From Niallia sp. FSL W8-0635 (GTDB lineage: Bacteria > Bacillota > Bacilli > Bacillales > Cytobacillaceae): DNA of 64,000 nucleotides. The stretch spans positions 4,566,501-4,630,500 of the forward strand of contig NZ_JBBOYD010000001.1 in NCBI RefSeq assembly GCF_038007965.1, written 5' to 3'. The position numbers were made by a program, and so were the translations under genes. The notes beneath the pieces are model-generated. The model was not told the origin of the DNA, made no database searches, and saw nothing but the letters and a program-made list of their open reading frames with translations. Position 1 is the stretch's first letter. Every line of letters starts with the position of its first letter. Shown piece after piece: positions 26,983-35,446 of this stretch.

Positions 26983-28446
26983 ATGGCTGAAATAGATTGG
27001 AGACCACAAAAGAATTCCATTGTTTCGTTACATCAACAAATCATTGCCTATATGAAAGCTAAAATCCAGCAGGGGGAATGGACAATCGGGATGAAGCTTC
27101 CATCACAACGAGATTTAGCGAGACAATTTCAAGTGAATCGAAGCACGATTATAACAGCCTTAGAGGAATTAGCTGCAGATGGATTAATTGAAGCAAAGGT
27201 TGGGAGCGGAACAAGGGTAATCAATAATACTTGGAGCCTTCTTGCAGCAACACCTCCTCCTGATTGGATTCATTATGTAAAATCAAGTATTCATCAGCCC
27301 AATATATCAATTATTCAAGAAATCAATAAAGCAGAGACAGATCCGCGTTTCATTCGACTCGGTACTGGTGAGCTTGCCCCATCCCTCCTTCCAAAGAAGC
27401 AGATGGAGCAAACCTTTCAATTCAGTGACTTACAAAGCTTGTCCCTTGGATACACAGAACCTAAAGGCAGCCTCGCTTTACGACAAGCCGTAAGCACTTA
27501 TTTACAGTCAAAAGGGATACATGCTTCATCTGAATCTATTTTAATTGTTTCAGGAGGGCTACAAGCACTGCAATTACTTTCCCTTGGATTAGTAAAAAGA
27601 GGGTCTACCATCTTTCATGAAACTCCTTCGTACTTAAATTCTATCCATGCATTCCAATCGGCAGGGATGAATCTGTTTGGACTACCACTTGATGAAGAAG
27701 GAATTACCTATCATGCAATAAGCAGGCTTAAAAAGCAGCGTAAAGGAGGACTACTCTACACAATCCCAAACTTTCATAATCCAACAGGAATCCTAATGTC
27801 TGATAAAAGGCGGCAAGAGCTATTACAGATAAGCCAAATGGAATCCCTTCCTATTATAGAAGACGATGTCTATGGCGACTTATGGTTAGATAGCCCTCCA
27901 CCAAGGCCTTTAAAGGCACTCGATACGCAAGGGAATATCCTTTACATTGGAAGCATGTCTAAATCATTAAGTCCAGGTCTGCGAATTGGATGGATTGTAG
28001 GACCTGAGCCGGTCATTGAGCATTTAGCTGATATAAAAATGCAAACAGATTATGGCTCTAGCACCTTATCTCAGTTTGTTGTAGAAAAATGGCTGAGTAG
28101 TGGTATGTATGTGGATTATTTAAAAGAGATAAAGGCTGAGCTTCGCTTAAAAAGAGACTTCACCTTAGCATTATTAACTACATATTTTTCTGATCTCGCT
28201 ACATGGAATACACCACAAGGCGGCTTTTATATTTGGCTAAAACTAAAGCAAAACCACTCTTCACGCAAGCTATTTGATTTAGCGCTGAAAAAAGGAATTC
28301 TTCTCAACCCAGGAATCGTATACGATAAAACAGATGACCAGCATCTCCGAATATCCTATTCCTACGCTTCCATGGACGAATTAGAAAGAGGATTGATAAC
28401 CTTAGCACAGGTTATCAAAAGGGAAGCAAAGGGACGGTTCTACTGA
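26983..28446 (+). CDS. MocR-type GntR/aminotransferase fusion regulator
   Basis: This 487-residue protein joins an N-terminal winged HTH of the GntR family with a fold-type I aminotransferase-like domain. The HTH is at about 12-75 (LPSQRDLARQFQVNRSTIIT). The second domain covers about 110-480. The PLP lysine is in YIGSMSKSLSPGLRIGW and the NPTG motif in NFHNPTGILMS. Such MocR/PdxR proteins sense PLP or an amino acid and control a neighbouring gene, here the divergent LysE exporter. The last seven or so residues (AKGRFY end) and the stop codon are encoded by a REP-like repeat. Confidence 0.93.
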   Translation: MAEIDWRPQKNSIVSLHQQIIAYMKAKIQQGEWTIGMKLPSQRDLARQFQVNRSTIITALEELAADGLIEAKVGSGTRVINNTWSLLAATPPPDWIHYVKSSIHQPNISIIQEINKAETDPRFIRLGTGELAPSLLPKKQMEQTFQFSDLQSLSLGYTEPKGSLALRQAVSTYLQSKGIHASSESILIVSGGLQALQLLSLGLVKRGSTIFHETPSYLNSIHAFQSAGMNLFGLPLDEEGITYHAISRLKKQRKGGLLYTIPNFHNPTGILMSDKRRQELLQISQMESLPIIEDDVYGDLWLDSPPPRPLKALDTQGNILYIGSMSKSLSPGLRIGWIVGPEPVIEHLADIKMQTDYGSSTLSQFVVEKWLSSGMYVDYLKEIKAELRLKRDFTLALLTTYFSDLATWNTPQGGFYIWLKLKQNHSSRKLFDLALKKGILLNPGIVYDKTDDQHLRISYSYASMDELERGLITLAQVIKREAKGRFY

Positions 28447-28484
28447 GGACTATTTTATGTCCTCAGTAGAACCGTCCCTCTGTT
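28421..28484. repeat. REP-like palindromic element (R2)
   Basis: A perfect 20-bp stem (28431-28450 with 28459-28478, 8-nt loop) made of GGGACGGTTCT-ACTGAGGAC and its complement. It lies between the convergent MocR and LLM genes and reaches into the MocR coding region. It could also terminate transcription in both directions. Confidence 0.92.
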
Positions 28485-28487
28485 AAC

Positions 28488-29468
28488 TTATAGAACGGCC
28501 TCTGCTAATAATGAATATGACTGCATTTTTTCCTCAAAATCATAAATATTAGTAATAATCATAAATTCCTTTGTTTGATAGGATTCGCTTAGTTGCAAAA
28601 GTGCTTCTTTTACCTTTTCTGGCGTCCCAATTATTGCTCGCTTTCGGTTTTTTCTTATGATTGCCTTGTCTTCTTCTGTTAGCTCCGCCCCTTTTGCCTC
28701 TTCTTTCGAAAGAATAAAAGTGTCCTGACCCTTTTCGACTGCTAATAACCATAAATCCTGACTTAATGCCATTTCCTCAGCTTCTGCTTGTGTAGGTGCA
28801 CAAACAACAAACACACACACATTTGATTGGGGATTAGAAAGAAAGCTAGATGGCTGAAAGCTTTCTCGGTAATGCCTCATCGCAATACTTCCGCTAATTG
28901 GATTAATAAAATGTCCATATGTAAAAGCAGTGCCCTTTTCGGCAGCTAATCTGGCTCCTCGTTGCGAGACACCCAGCATCCATATTTCTGGTAGTGTTTC
29001 AATGTAAGGATAAGCTTGGACTTCTTGACTAGCATTCTTATCGGTTAAATATTCTTGAAGTGCTGTCACTTGGCGAGGGAACTCATTAAGGCTTTTTCTA
29101 ATCCCGTCAGTGAGGGCTAACCGAGTAGGTGTAGAACCTCCTGGAGAACGCCCAATCCCTAAATCCATTCGGTTCGGATATAACGCCTCTAATACTTTAA
29201 AATCTTCCGCAATTTTAAAAGGGCTATATTGTGGAAGCAAAACCCCGCCAGAACCTACTCTTATTCTATTTGTTTGAGCAGCAATACTCGAAATAAGTAT
29301 CTCTGGGGAAGTCCCTGCGATTCCATTTGAATTATGATGCTCAGCAACCCAAAAACGAGTATAGCCTAGCTCCTCTGTATGCTTTGCTAATTTAATCGTA
29401 TTTTGCAGAGCTATTCCAGCATTCGAATTTTTACTAATTACTGATTGATCAAGTACACTTAATTTCAT
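28488..29468 (-). CDS. LLM-class flavin-dependent oxidoreductase (first of a tandem pair)
   Basis: This 326-residue protein is a bacterial luciferase-like monooxygenase, a TIM-barrel enzyme that uses reduced FMN. It begins MKLSVLDQSVISKNSNAG, with the family segments LGYTRFWVAEHHNSNGIAGTSPE and PNRMDLGIGRSPGG. This MsnO8/YvbT-type subgroup (LSVLDQ start) has no assigned substrate. It lies 36 nt after its paralogue at 29505-30500 and the two are about half identical by eye, so they arose by tandem duplication. Neither shows a partner flavin reductase nearby. Confidence 0.9.
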   Translation of the reverse strand: MKLSVLDQSVISKNSNAGIALQNTIKLAKHTEELGYTRFWVAEHHNSNGIAGTSPEILISSIAAQTNRIRVGSGGVLLPQYSPFKIAEDFKVLEALYPNRMDLGIGRSPGGSTPTRLALTDGIRKSLNEFPRQVTALQEYLTDKNASQEVQAYPYIETLPEIWMLGVSQRGARLAAEKGTAFTYGHFINPISGSIAMRHYRESFQPSSFLSNPQSNVCVFVVCAPTQAEAEEMALSQDLWLLAVEKGQDTFILSKEEAKGAELTEEDKAIIRKNRKRAIIGTPEKVKEALLQLSESYQTKEFMIITNIYDFEEKMQSYSLLAEAVL

Positions 29469-29504
29469 TTGAATATCCTCCTTTCCTTACAATTCAAAAA
29501 GCCA

Positions 29505-30500
29505 TTACCATATTTCCTCGGCAATAAGTTCATATGATTTTTTTCGGCTCTCGTAACTAGGGGTAATGGTTACAATCATTATTTCATCCGCATTATACAT
29601 GGATTGTAGCTCAACCAATTGTTGCTTAACTTCTTTCGGATTCCCAATAATCATTTTTTTGCGCATTTCTTGTATTCTTCCTTCCTCCTCACTCGTAATA
29701 GAATAATTTCTTACTTCTTCTATTGTAGGAATTCCGTTATTTTTTTCGCCTTTATCTGTTTGGATTTTCGATAGAAACCAGCATAAAGCTAGTTCTTCAG
29801 CCTGTTCTGTCGTTTGTGCGCAAATAGCTGATATCGTTACAATCACTTGCGGGTCTTGAATGCCCCCGTTATTTCTAAAAGTGCTTCTATATGTATTTAC
29901 AATCTCAACTCCATCTTTATCGCTCATAAAATGTCCAAATGCATAGGCTGTTCCATTTTCCGCTGCTTGAACAGCGCTTTTTTCACTTGTTCCTAGAATC
30001 CATGGAACAGGCGCGACACTTGGAAAAGGGTGTGCTGTTATTTTAGAAAACATCTGATCAGATGGATAATTATTATATAAAAAGTGAAGAAGTTCTTTAA
30101 TGGAGTTCGGCATATTCTGTACATTTTCTAAAAAATTACCCGAGAGCGCAATCGAAGCTTCCGCTGATCCACCTGGTGCTCGACCAATTCCTAAATCAAT
30201 CCGATTCGGAAATAAAGTTGCCAGCATATTAAATGTTTCCGCAACTTTATAAGGTTTATAATGTGGTAATAGTATAGCTCCTGCCCCGATTCTTATCTTG
30301 GACGTATTGGCTCCTATATACCCAAGCATCACTTCTGGAGCAGAACTAGCGAGACCAGGAAAGTCATGATGTTCCGCAATCCAATATCTTGTGTAGCCTA
30401 GTTTTTCTCCACATTGAGCAAGCTTCATCGATTCTTTCAATGCATCTTGAGGGGTTTTCCCAGATAAAACAGGTGCTTGATCTAAAATACTTAATTTCAT
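29505..30500 (-). CDS. LLM-class flavin-dependent oxidoreductase (second of a tandem pair)
   Basis: This 331-residue luciferase-like monooxygenase is the upstream paralogue. It begins MKLSILDQAPVLSGKTPQDA and has LGYTRYWIAEHHDFPGLASS and PNRIDLGIGRAPGG. The ATG at 30500 is chosen because it aligns with the paralogue and follows AAGGCGG; 27 extra in-frame codons upstream have no family match and cross the DUF3219 terminator. Substrate unknown; it requires FMNH2 from elsewhere. Confidence 0.9.
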   Translation of the reverse strand: MKLSILDQAPVLSGKTPQDALKESMKLAQCGEKLGYTRYWIAEHHDFPGLASSAPEVMLGYIGANTSKIRIGAGAILLPHYKPYKVAETFNMLATLFPNRIDLGIGRAPGGSAEASIALSGNFLENVQNMPNSIKELLHFLYNNYPSDQMFSKITAHPFPSVAPVPWILGTSEKSAVQAAENGTAYAFGHFMSDKDGVEIVNTYRSTFRNNGGIQDPQVIVTISAICAQTTEQAEELALCWFLSKIQTDKGEKNNGIPTIEEVRNYSITSEEEGRIQEMRKKMIIGNPKEVKQQLVELQSMYNADEIMIVTITPSYESRKKSYELIAEEIW

Positions 30501-30534
30501 ATTAATAACCGCCTTTATATAAATGAATATATAT

Positions 30535-30576
30535 GTAGAAAACAGATCACTAAATCCGATAACGGTGATCTGTTTT
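30535..30576 (-). terminator. Terminator of the DUF3219 gene
   Basis: A perfect 12-bp stem (30539-30550 with 30565-30576) has T4CT on its minus-strand exit, 18 nt after the DUF3219 stop. Confidence 0.8.
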
Positions 30577-30594
30577 GGCAAAGCGCTTCCGCAT

Positions 30595-30897
30595 TTATTC
30601 CACTTCCACTAATTCCAAAAAGAAATCACTAATACTGTTTTCATCTGAGAAATTCGTGTATGAAGTAGAATACTGATTGATTTTTCCTCTAAAATTCAAT
30701 TGCTCATCTGGAATTCTAACATCAAATACATTTTCATATAAAAACTTCGTAACTACGTGATATTCTTCCCCACCTCTTACTTTAAATTCAAAGCTTACCA
30801 CCATTAGTTGCTTATCCGACTGCTTACTTTTAACCTTTTCCTCTTTATAATTCGAAACCGTTAATGCAAAATCATTTAAAAACACTTTATTAGCCAT
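30595..30897 (-). CDS. DUF3219 family protein (YkvR-like)
   Basis: This 100-residue soluble protein matches the DUF3219 family of Bacillus (YkvR): MANKVFLNDFALTVSNYKEE start, a central FEFKVRGGEEYHVVTKFLYE strand pair, and an acidic end. It has no known function. It lies between the kinase gene and the LLM pair with its own terminator. Confidence 0.8.
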   Translation of the reverse strand: MANKVFLNDFALTVSNYKEEKVKSKQSDKQLMVVSFEFKVRGGEEYHVVTKFLYENVFDVRIPDEQLNFRGKINQYSTSYTNFSDENSISDFFLELVEVE

Positions 30898-30922
30898 CTT
30901 ACTCGCTCCTTCTTAAGAAAAC

Positions 30923-30989
30923 GGAAGCAGAGGGACGGTTCTTGTGAGGTCGGTTTAATTGACCTCATTAGAACCGTCCCTCTGCTTCC
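30923..30989. repeat. REP-like palindromic element (R3)
   Basis: The arms GGAAGCAGAGGGACGGTTCT (from 30923) and the complement ending at 30989 form a stem of about 29 bp with few mismatches. The right arm lies inside the histidine kinase gene and encodes its last 11 residues. Confidence 0.92.
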
Positions 30990-32058
30990 CTATTTTCACC
31001 ATTATTTCTGTTCCTTTTCCTATCTCACTTTGGACTTGGATTTCGCCTTCATGTAAATCGATAATTTTTTTGACAATGGAAAGGCCGAGACCGTTTCCTC
31101 CCATATTTCGATTTCTTGATTTATCTGCTTTATAGAAGCGCTCAAATATATGCATAAGTGAATCTTGGTCCATTCCGATTCCTGTATCTCTTATTTTAAC
31201 AGCAATACGCTGATTCTCCGATTTAAATGCCTCGACGGTTATGGTACCTCCTACTGGCGTGAATTTAATACTATTATGAAGTAAATTAATCCATACTTGA
31301 TCCAACATATCCTCATCTGCAGTAATTGTTACATCTGGAAGAACAATATCCATGTTAATTTCTTTTTCCGTCCATTGCGGCTCATTGGCAAGAATAATCC
31401 GACGGAGTTGATAATCTAAACGGTATTCTTTTAGATCTAAAGGCAAATGTTCCGATTCTAAAGAGGTAAGCTTTAAGAGATTTTCACTTAATTTAGATAA
31501 TCGGATGCTTTCCATTTCAATAATGCTTAAATAGTGTTTGCGCTCCACTGAAGTCAAATCATCATTTTTCAGGGCATGGGCAAAACCGCTAATAGAAGTC
31601 AAAGGTGACTGGATTTCATGGGATACATTAGAGATAAATTCCTGACGCAGTTCTTCCATTTCCCCTAATTTTTCTGCCATATGACTAATATTTGTTACTA
31701 TTTGATAATAAGGATGATCATTGTCACCTTCACGAAACTGTCTTTTATAGTAAGAAAGATCAATATTAAAATTTCCTTCTGCTATCATCTTTATTGCTTG
31801 AATGATTGGATACAAGTGTGCTTCTTGTTTTGATCTTACCCACGGGATTTTTGTGATAATCGATATTATGCATCCAAAGAGGAAGAATCCGACAATAAAA
31901 TTAATTAACTGGCTGATAAATGCACTTGGTGTAAATGGGATTGCATTATAAAGCCATGCTGTTAGCCAATAAGCCAGTGACCAGCATAAAAGTAAAAAAA
32001 GAATGATCGCAAGGAAACCTGCAGTTCGTTTTATAAATTTTACTATCTTCCGATTCAC
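30955..32058 (-). CDS. Sensor histidine kinase
   Basis: This 367-residue kinase has two N-terminal TM helices (about 14-35 and 45-70) with a very short loop between them, then a HAMP-like linker. The H-box is FISNVSHEIQSPLTS (His147), followed by N-box DQVWINLLHNSIKFTP and G boxes DTGIGMDQ and GGNGLGLSIV. The near-absent extracellular loop suggests intramembrane sensing, as in BceS-type kinases that work with an ABC exporter; an exporter is encoded just upstream. It starts at a GTG that overlaps the regulator stop codon (GTGA). Its last residues (GKQRDGSNEVN) come from REP copy R3. Confidence 0.92.
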   Translation of the reverse strand: MNRKIVKFIKRTAGFLAIILFLLLCWSLAYWLTAWLYNAIPFTPSAFISQLINFIVGFFLFGCIISIITKIPWVRSKQEAHLYPIIQAIKMIAEGNFNIDLSYYKRQFREGDNDHPYYQIVTNISHMAEKLGEMEELRQEFISNVSHEIQSPLTSISGFAHALKNDDLTSVERKHYLSIIEMESIRLSKLSENLLKLTSLESEHLPLDLKEYRLDYQLRRIILANEPQWTEKEINMDIVLPDVTITADEDMLDQVWINLLHNSIKFTPVGGTITVEAFKSENQRIAVKIRDTGIGMDQDSLMHIFERFYKADKSRNRNMGGNGLGLSIVKKIIDLHEGEIQVQSEIGKGTEIMVKIGKQRDGSNEVN

Positions 32059-32735
32059 TGTATTACCTCCAAACGATAGCCAAGGCCACGAACCGTTGTT
32101 ATTTTAAAAGGACATTCCTCTTCGGAGAACCGCTGGCGCAATCGCTTTATATGAACATCAACTGTCCGTTCATCCCCCTCATAATCAAAGCCCCAAATGT
32201 CTTCAATTAATTGTTCCCTCGAGAATGTTTTCTTTTGATGGGTTGCAAGTTTAAATAATAGTTCAAATTCCTTTAAAGGCAACGTAACTTCCTTGTCTCC
32301 GATAGAAACCTTATAAGAATCATGATCAATGGTGACATTTCCAATCTCAATCCGATTCGAGAGATTGATTTGATAGCGCTTAAGAAGCGCCTTTACTCTG
32401 GCAACTAACTCAGCTGGTGCAAATGGCTTTACTAAATAATCGTCTGCTCCAAGTTCAAACCCTTTTACTTTTTGCGTTGTTTCCCCTTTTGCCGTCAACA
32501 TTAAGATTGGCAACGTATCCGTATAGTATGTTCTTACTTCCCTGCAGAATGTCCATCCATCCATATTTGGCATCATAATATCAAGAATTATTAAATCGAT
32601 TTTACCCTGCTCGAGTAAAGACAATCCCTTTTCTCCATCTTCTGCCACTACAATAGACAAGCCTTCCTTTGTTAAAATAACATGAATTAACTCTCTAATA
32701 TGTGGGTCATCATCAACAATTAGTATTTTTGCCAT
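32055..32735 (-). CDS. OmpR-family response regulator
   Basis: This 226-residue regulator has a receiver domain (MAKILIVDDDPHIRELI, phosphorylated Asp52 in LDIMMPNMDG, Lys in MLTAKGE). A winged-helix DNA-binding domain follows, ending in DVHIKRLRQRF and TTVRGLGYRLE. It is partner to the kinase that overlaps its end by four bases. The ATG at 32735 begins the conserved domain; an in-frame ATG four codons upstream abuts an AAAGGA and may be used. The likely target is the adjacent ABC exporter. Confidence 0.94.
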   Translation of the reverse strand: MAKILIVDDDPHIRELIHVILTKEGLSIVVAEDGEKGLSLLEQGKIDLIILDIMMPNMDGWTFCREVRTYYTDTLPILMLTAKGETTQKVKGFELGADDYLVKPFAPAELVARVKALLKRYQINLSNRIEIGNVTIDHDSYKVSIGDKEVTLPLKEFELLFKLATHQKKTFSREQLIEDIWGFDYEGDERTVDVHIKRLRQRFSEEECPFKITTVRGLGYRLEVIQ

Positions 32736-32827
32736 AGTATCATTCATTCCTTTTGAAAAAATAAGGAGAACCGCCAAATTAATTGACCGTTCTTCTTCCT
32801 GTATTATTCTTTTATTTTATCGAAAAC

Positions 32828-33643
32828 TCATGCACGACGCATATACGCACGTACCGTAATCGGAGCAAAGATTGCTACTATTACTGCTGCTCCAATAAGA
32901 GAGAGGCTGAAATCCCAACCAATTGTCCCCGCATTTGTTAAATCCCTTACTGCTGTAACCAAGTGAGAGATTGGATTAATTTTTACAAACCATTGTAGAA
33001 AATTAGGCATTGTGTCAGCTGGAACAAAGGCATTGGAAAGAAACGTTAACGGAAATAATACAATCATAGAAATTCCTTGTACACTCGAAGCAGTTCGCGA
33101 AATAACACCTAAGAAAGCAAAAATCCAGCTAATCGCCCAAGAACAAACAATGACAAGAAGCCCTGCCAAAATAACAAAACCTATACCAGCTTCTGGTCGA
33201 TATCCCATAATATATCCCATTGTAAATGTAAGAGTTGTCGCAATCGTATAACGAATCGTATCTGCAAGCAATGCTCCCGCTAAAGGAGAAATCCGGGCAA
33301 TCGGCAGGGACTTAAACCGATCGAATACCCCTTTATCCATATCTTCTCGCAGCTGAACTCCTGTCACAACAGATGTTGTAATAACAGTTTGAACGAGAAT
33401 CCCTGGAATAATAACCGGTAAGTAATTTTGCACATTGCCAGAAATAGCCCCACCAAAAATATACGTAAACATGAGCGTAAAAAGAATCGGCTGTAACGTA
33501 ACATCAAATAATTGCTCAGGTGTACGCTTTATCTTAAGCAAACCTCTATAAGCCATTGTTAATGAATTTCTAACCGCCTGACGAAAACTTGAGTTATCCC
33601 GAAGTTTTCGTCCATGAGCTGGTTTCATTGTAGTACTACTCAT
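32828..33643 (-). CDS. ABC-2 type permease (DrrB-like)
   Basis: This 271-residue membrane protein has six TM segments and the ABC-2 pattern: FDVTLQPILFTLMFTYIFGG and the late LFPLTFLSNAFVPADTMPNF. It pairs with the DrrA-type ATPase, whose stop codon overlaps its ATG (ATGA). Family members export hydrophobic antibiotics such as daunorubicin, or lipids. The two-component genes downstream may respond to the exported compound. Confidence 0.92.
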   Translation of the reverse strand: MSSTTMKPAHGRKLRDNSSFRQAVRNSLTMAYRGLLKIKRTPEQLFDVTLQPILFTLMFTYIFGGAISGNVQNYLPVIIPGILVQTVITTSVVTGVQLREDMDKGVFDRFKSLPIARISPLAGALLADTIRYTIATTLTFTMGYIMGYRPEAGIGFVILAGLLVIVCSWAISWIFAFLGVISRTASSVQGISMIVLFPLTFLSNAFVPADTMPNFLQWFVKINPISHLVTAVRDLTNAGTIGWDFSLSLIGAAVIVAIFAPITVRAYMRRA

Positions 33644-34653
33644 ACTAACTCCTCCAATTTACTAGATTTATTCACTGTATTTTCTTTTGAACCAGTGATA
33701 GTAAGAAAAACCTCATCTAATGTTGGTTTTTGCACACTTAGCTCAGCTAATGAAATACCAGCCTCTTTTAGGGTGATAAGTAAATCTGTTACTTTATCAG
33801 CATCTGCCATAGGTGCTGTTATTTTTCCACCTTCTGCTGATACAGCTGATTGGACATTAAGCACACGCTCCACGATTAAACGAGCATCCTGCATATATCG
33901 CTCGTTTTGAATACTTAAATGTAAGGATGAAGTACCGATAGATTCCTTTAGATCATTTACAGTTCCTTCTGCGACCACTTTCCCATGGTCAATGACTGCA
34001 ACTCGATCAGCAAGTTCATCTGCCTCTTGCAGGTATTGTGTTGTCAGTAGTACTGTTGATCCTCCATTTACTAATTTCCGGATTGTATCCCACATTTGAT
34101 TGCGAGTGCGTGGATCTAGTCCAGTAGTTGGTTCGTCTAAAAAGATAAGCGGTGGTTGAGCAATAAGACTCGCAGCTAAATCAAGTCGTCTACGCATTCC
34201 TCCTGAGAAATTTTTCAATGGACGTTTCGCTGCTTCTGTTAAGCCAAACTCTTCTAGTAATTCCATCGCTTTACTCTTTGATTCTGCACGCCCTAGCCCT
34301 AAAAGACGAGAAAAAATAATTAAGTTCTCCGTTGCGCTTAGGGACTCATCAACAGAAGCATACTGACCTGTTACACCAATTAATTGACGCACAAGCTGTG
34401 GCTCTTTTACTATATCGTAGCCAAAAATCTTCGCAGAACCTTCATCTGCCTTCAGCAACGTTGCGAGCATTCTAATCGTAGTTGTTTTCCCCGCACCATT
34501 AGGACCAAGCACCCCATAAATAGAACCAGCGCGAACGTTTAAATCCACCCCATCAACGGCACGATTATCACCAAACACCTTCACCAACCCACGAGCCTCC
34601 ACAGCCCATTCACTACTATCTATAATCTTTTTATTCATTGTCATTTGATTCAA
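33640..34653 (-). CDS. DrrA-type ABC transporter ATPase
   Basis: This 337-residue ATPase has Walker A GPNGAGKTTTIR, signature NFSGGMRRRLDLAAS, Walker B LIFLDEPTTGLD and switch TTQYL, the DrrA version. The C-terminal extension with LSVQKPTLDEVFLTITG is the DrrA-family marker. It energises the permease with which it overlaps by four bases. It starts at a TTG six bases after GGGAGGA. A multidrug or antibiotic export role follows from the family; the compound is unknown. Confidence 0.93.
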   Translation of the reverse strand: MNQMTMNKKIIDSSEWAVEARGLVKVFGDNRAVDGVDLNVRAGSIYGVLGPNGAGKTTTIRMLATLLKADEGSAKIFGYDIVKEPQLVRQLIGVTGQYASVDESLSATENLIIFSRLLGLGRAESKSKAMELLEEFGLTEAAKRPLKNFSGGMRRRLDLAASLIAQPPLIFLDEPTTGLDPRTRNQMWDTIRKLVNGGSTVLLTTQYLQEADELADRVAVIDHGKVVAEGTVNDLKESIGTSSLHLSIQNERYMQDARLIVERVLNVQSAVSAEGGKITAPMADADKVTDLLITLKEAGISLAELSVQKPTLDEVFLTITGSKENTVNKSSKLEELV

Positions 34654-34723
34654 AGTAAATCCTCCCTCAATTCATCCTATGAAAGAGATAATAAAACAAA
34701 AATATGAACGGAATATGAACTAA

Positions 34724-34790
34724 GGGAAGCAGGGGGACGGTTCTACCGCTTCCCTAAACGGTCTTCAGTAGAACCGTCCCTCCGAAGCCC
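34724..34790. repeat. REP-like palindromic element (R4)
   Basis: GGGAAGCAGGGGGACGGTTC at the left and AGTAGAACCGTCCCTCCGAA at the right, with a mispaired centre. It lies in the divergent gap between the ABC exporter and the sigma factor gene. Confidence 0.9.
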
Positions 34791-34852
34791 CTCACAGAAC
34801 TAGAGTATAATAGACAAACACTTTAAACTTTTTCCGTAAATCTAGAATTACT

Positions 34853-34881
34853 TGAAACTTTTCTATCTAGTAACTGCTCTA
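34853..34881 (+). promoter_or_regulatory. Possible ECF-type autoregulatory promoter
   Basis: TGAAAC (34853-34858), the -35 of Bacillus ECF sigma factors, is followed after 16 nt by TGCTCTA, a poor match to the CGTC -10. It lies just before the sigma factor gene. Self-activation is usual in this class. Confidence 0.35.
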
Positions 34882-34903
34882 ACCAATGAAAGGAGGGAAT
34901 CTT

Positions 34904-35446
34904 TTGGACAATAATATTAATCTTGTTAAGAAAGCGATACGTGGAAATGATAAGGCATTCGAGAAGCTAGTAAAACTAGAAAGTGAGAAATTATATAAAA
35001 CAGCTTTTCTCTATGTTCGGAATAAAGAGGACGCTTTAGATGTACTCCAAGAGGCAATTTATAAAGCATATGTATCAATAGATCAGGTAAAACAACCCGA
35101 GTTCTTTACTAGTTGGCTAACAAAAATTTTAATCCGCACTGCCTATGATTTTCTCAGAGGGAAAAAAAGAATGATTTTAGATGAAAGCCTTCTAAACAAT
35201 TATAAAGTCGATAGCCAAACGAATATTGAAGGAAAAATAGACCTAGTAAAGGCAATCTCTGAACTTAATAGAGATTATCAAACGGTCATTATTCTATTCT
35301 ACTATCATGACTTATCCATACGTTACATTGGAGAAACACTTGGAATTCCAGAGAATACAGTAAAAACACATCTTCGCCGTGCCAAAATAGAATTAAAAAG
35401 AATATTGGAAGGAGTGAAGAATAAATATGATCAAAAAGCCTATTAA
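34904..35446 (+). CDS. ECF-type RNA polymerase sigma factor
   Basis: This 180-residue protein has sigma region 2 (AFEKLVKLESEKLYKTAFLY, DALDVLQEAIYKAY, SWLTKILIRTAYDFLR) and region 4 (YHDLSIRYIGETLGIPENTV, KTHLRRAKIELK). The start is a TTG at 34904, seven bases after AAAGGAGG; the ATG in the same frame at 34886 is part of that site. It overlaps by 20 bases the gene for a membrane protein with DUF4179, the arrangement of a sigma factor and its anti-sigma partner. The stimulus is unknown, probably envelope stress. Confidence 0.93.
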   Translation: MDNNINLVKKAIRGNDKAFEKLVKLESEKLYKTAFLYVRNKEDALDVLQEAIYKAYVSIDQVKQPEFFTSWLTKILIRTAYDFLRGKKRMILDESLLNNYKVDSQTNIEGKIDLVKAISELNRDYQTVIILFYYHDLSIRYIGETLGIPENTVKTHLRRAKIELKRILEGVKNKYDQKAY

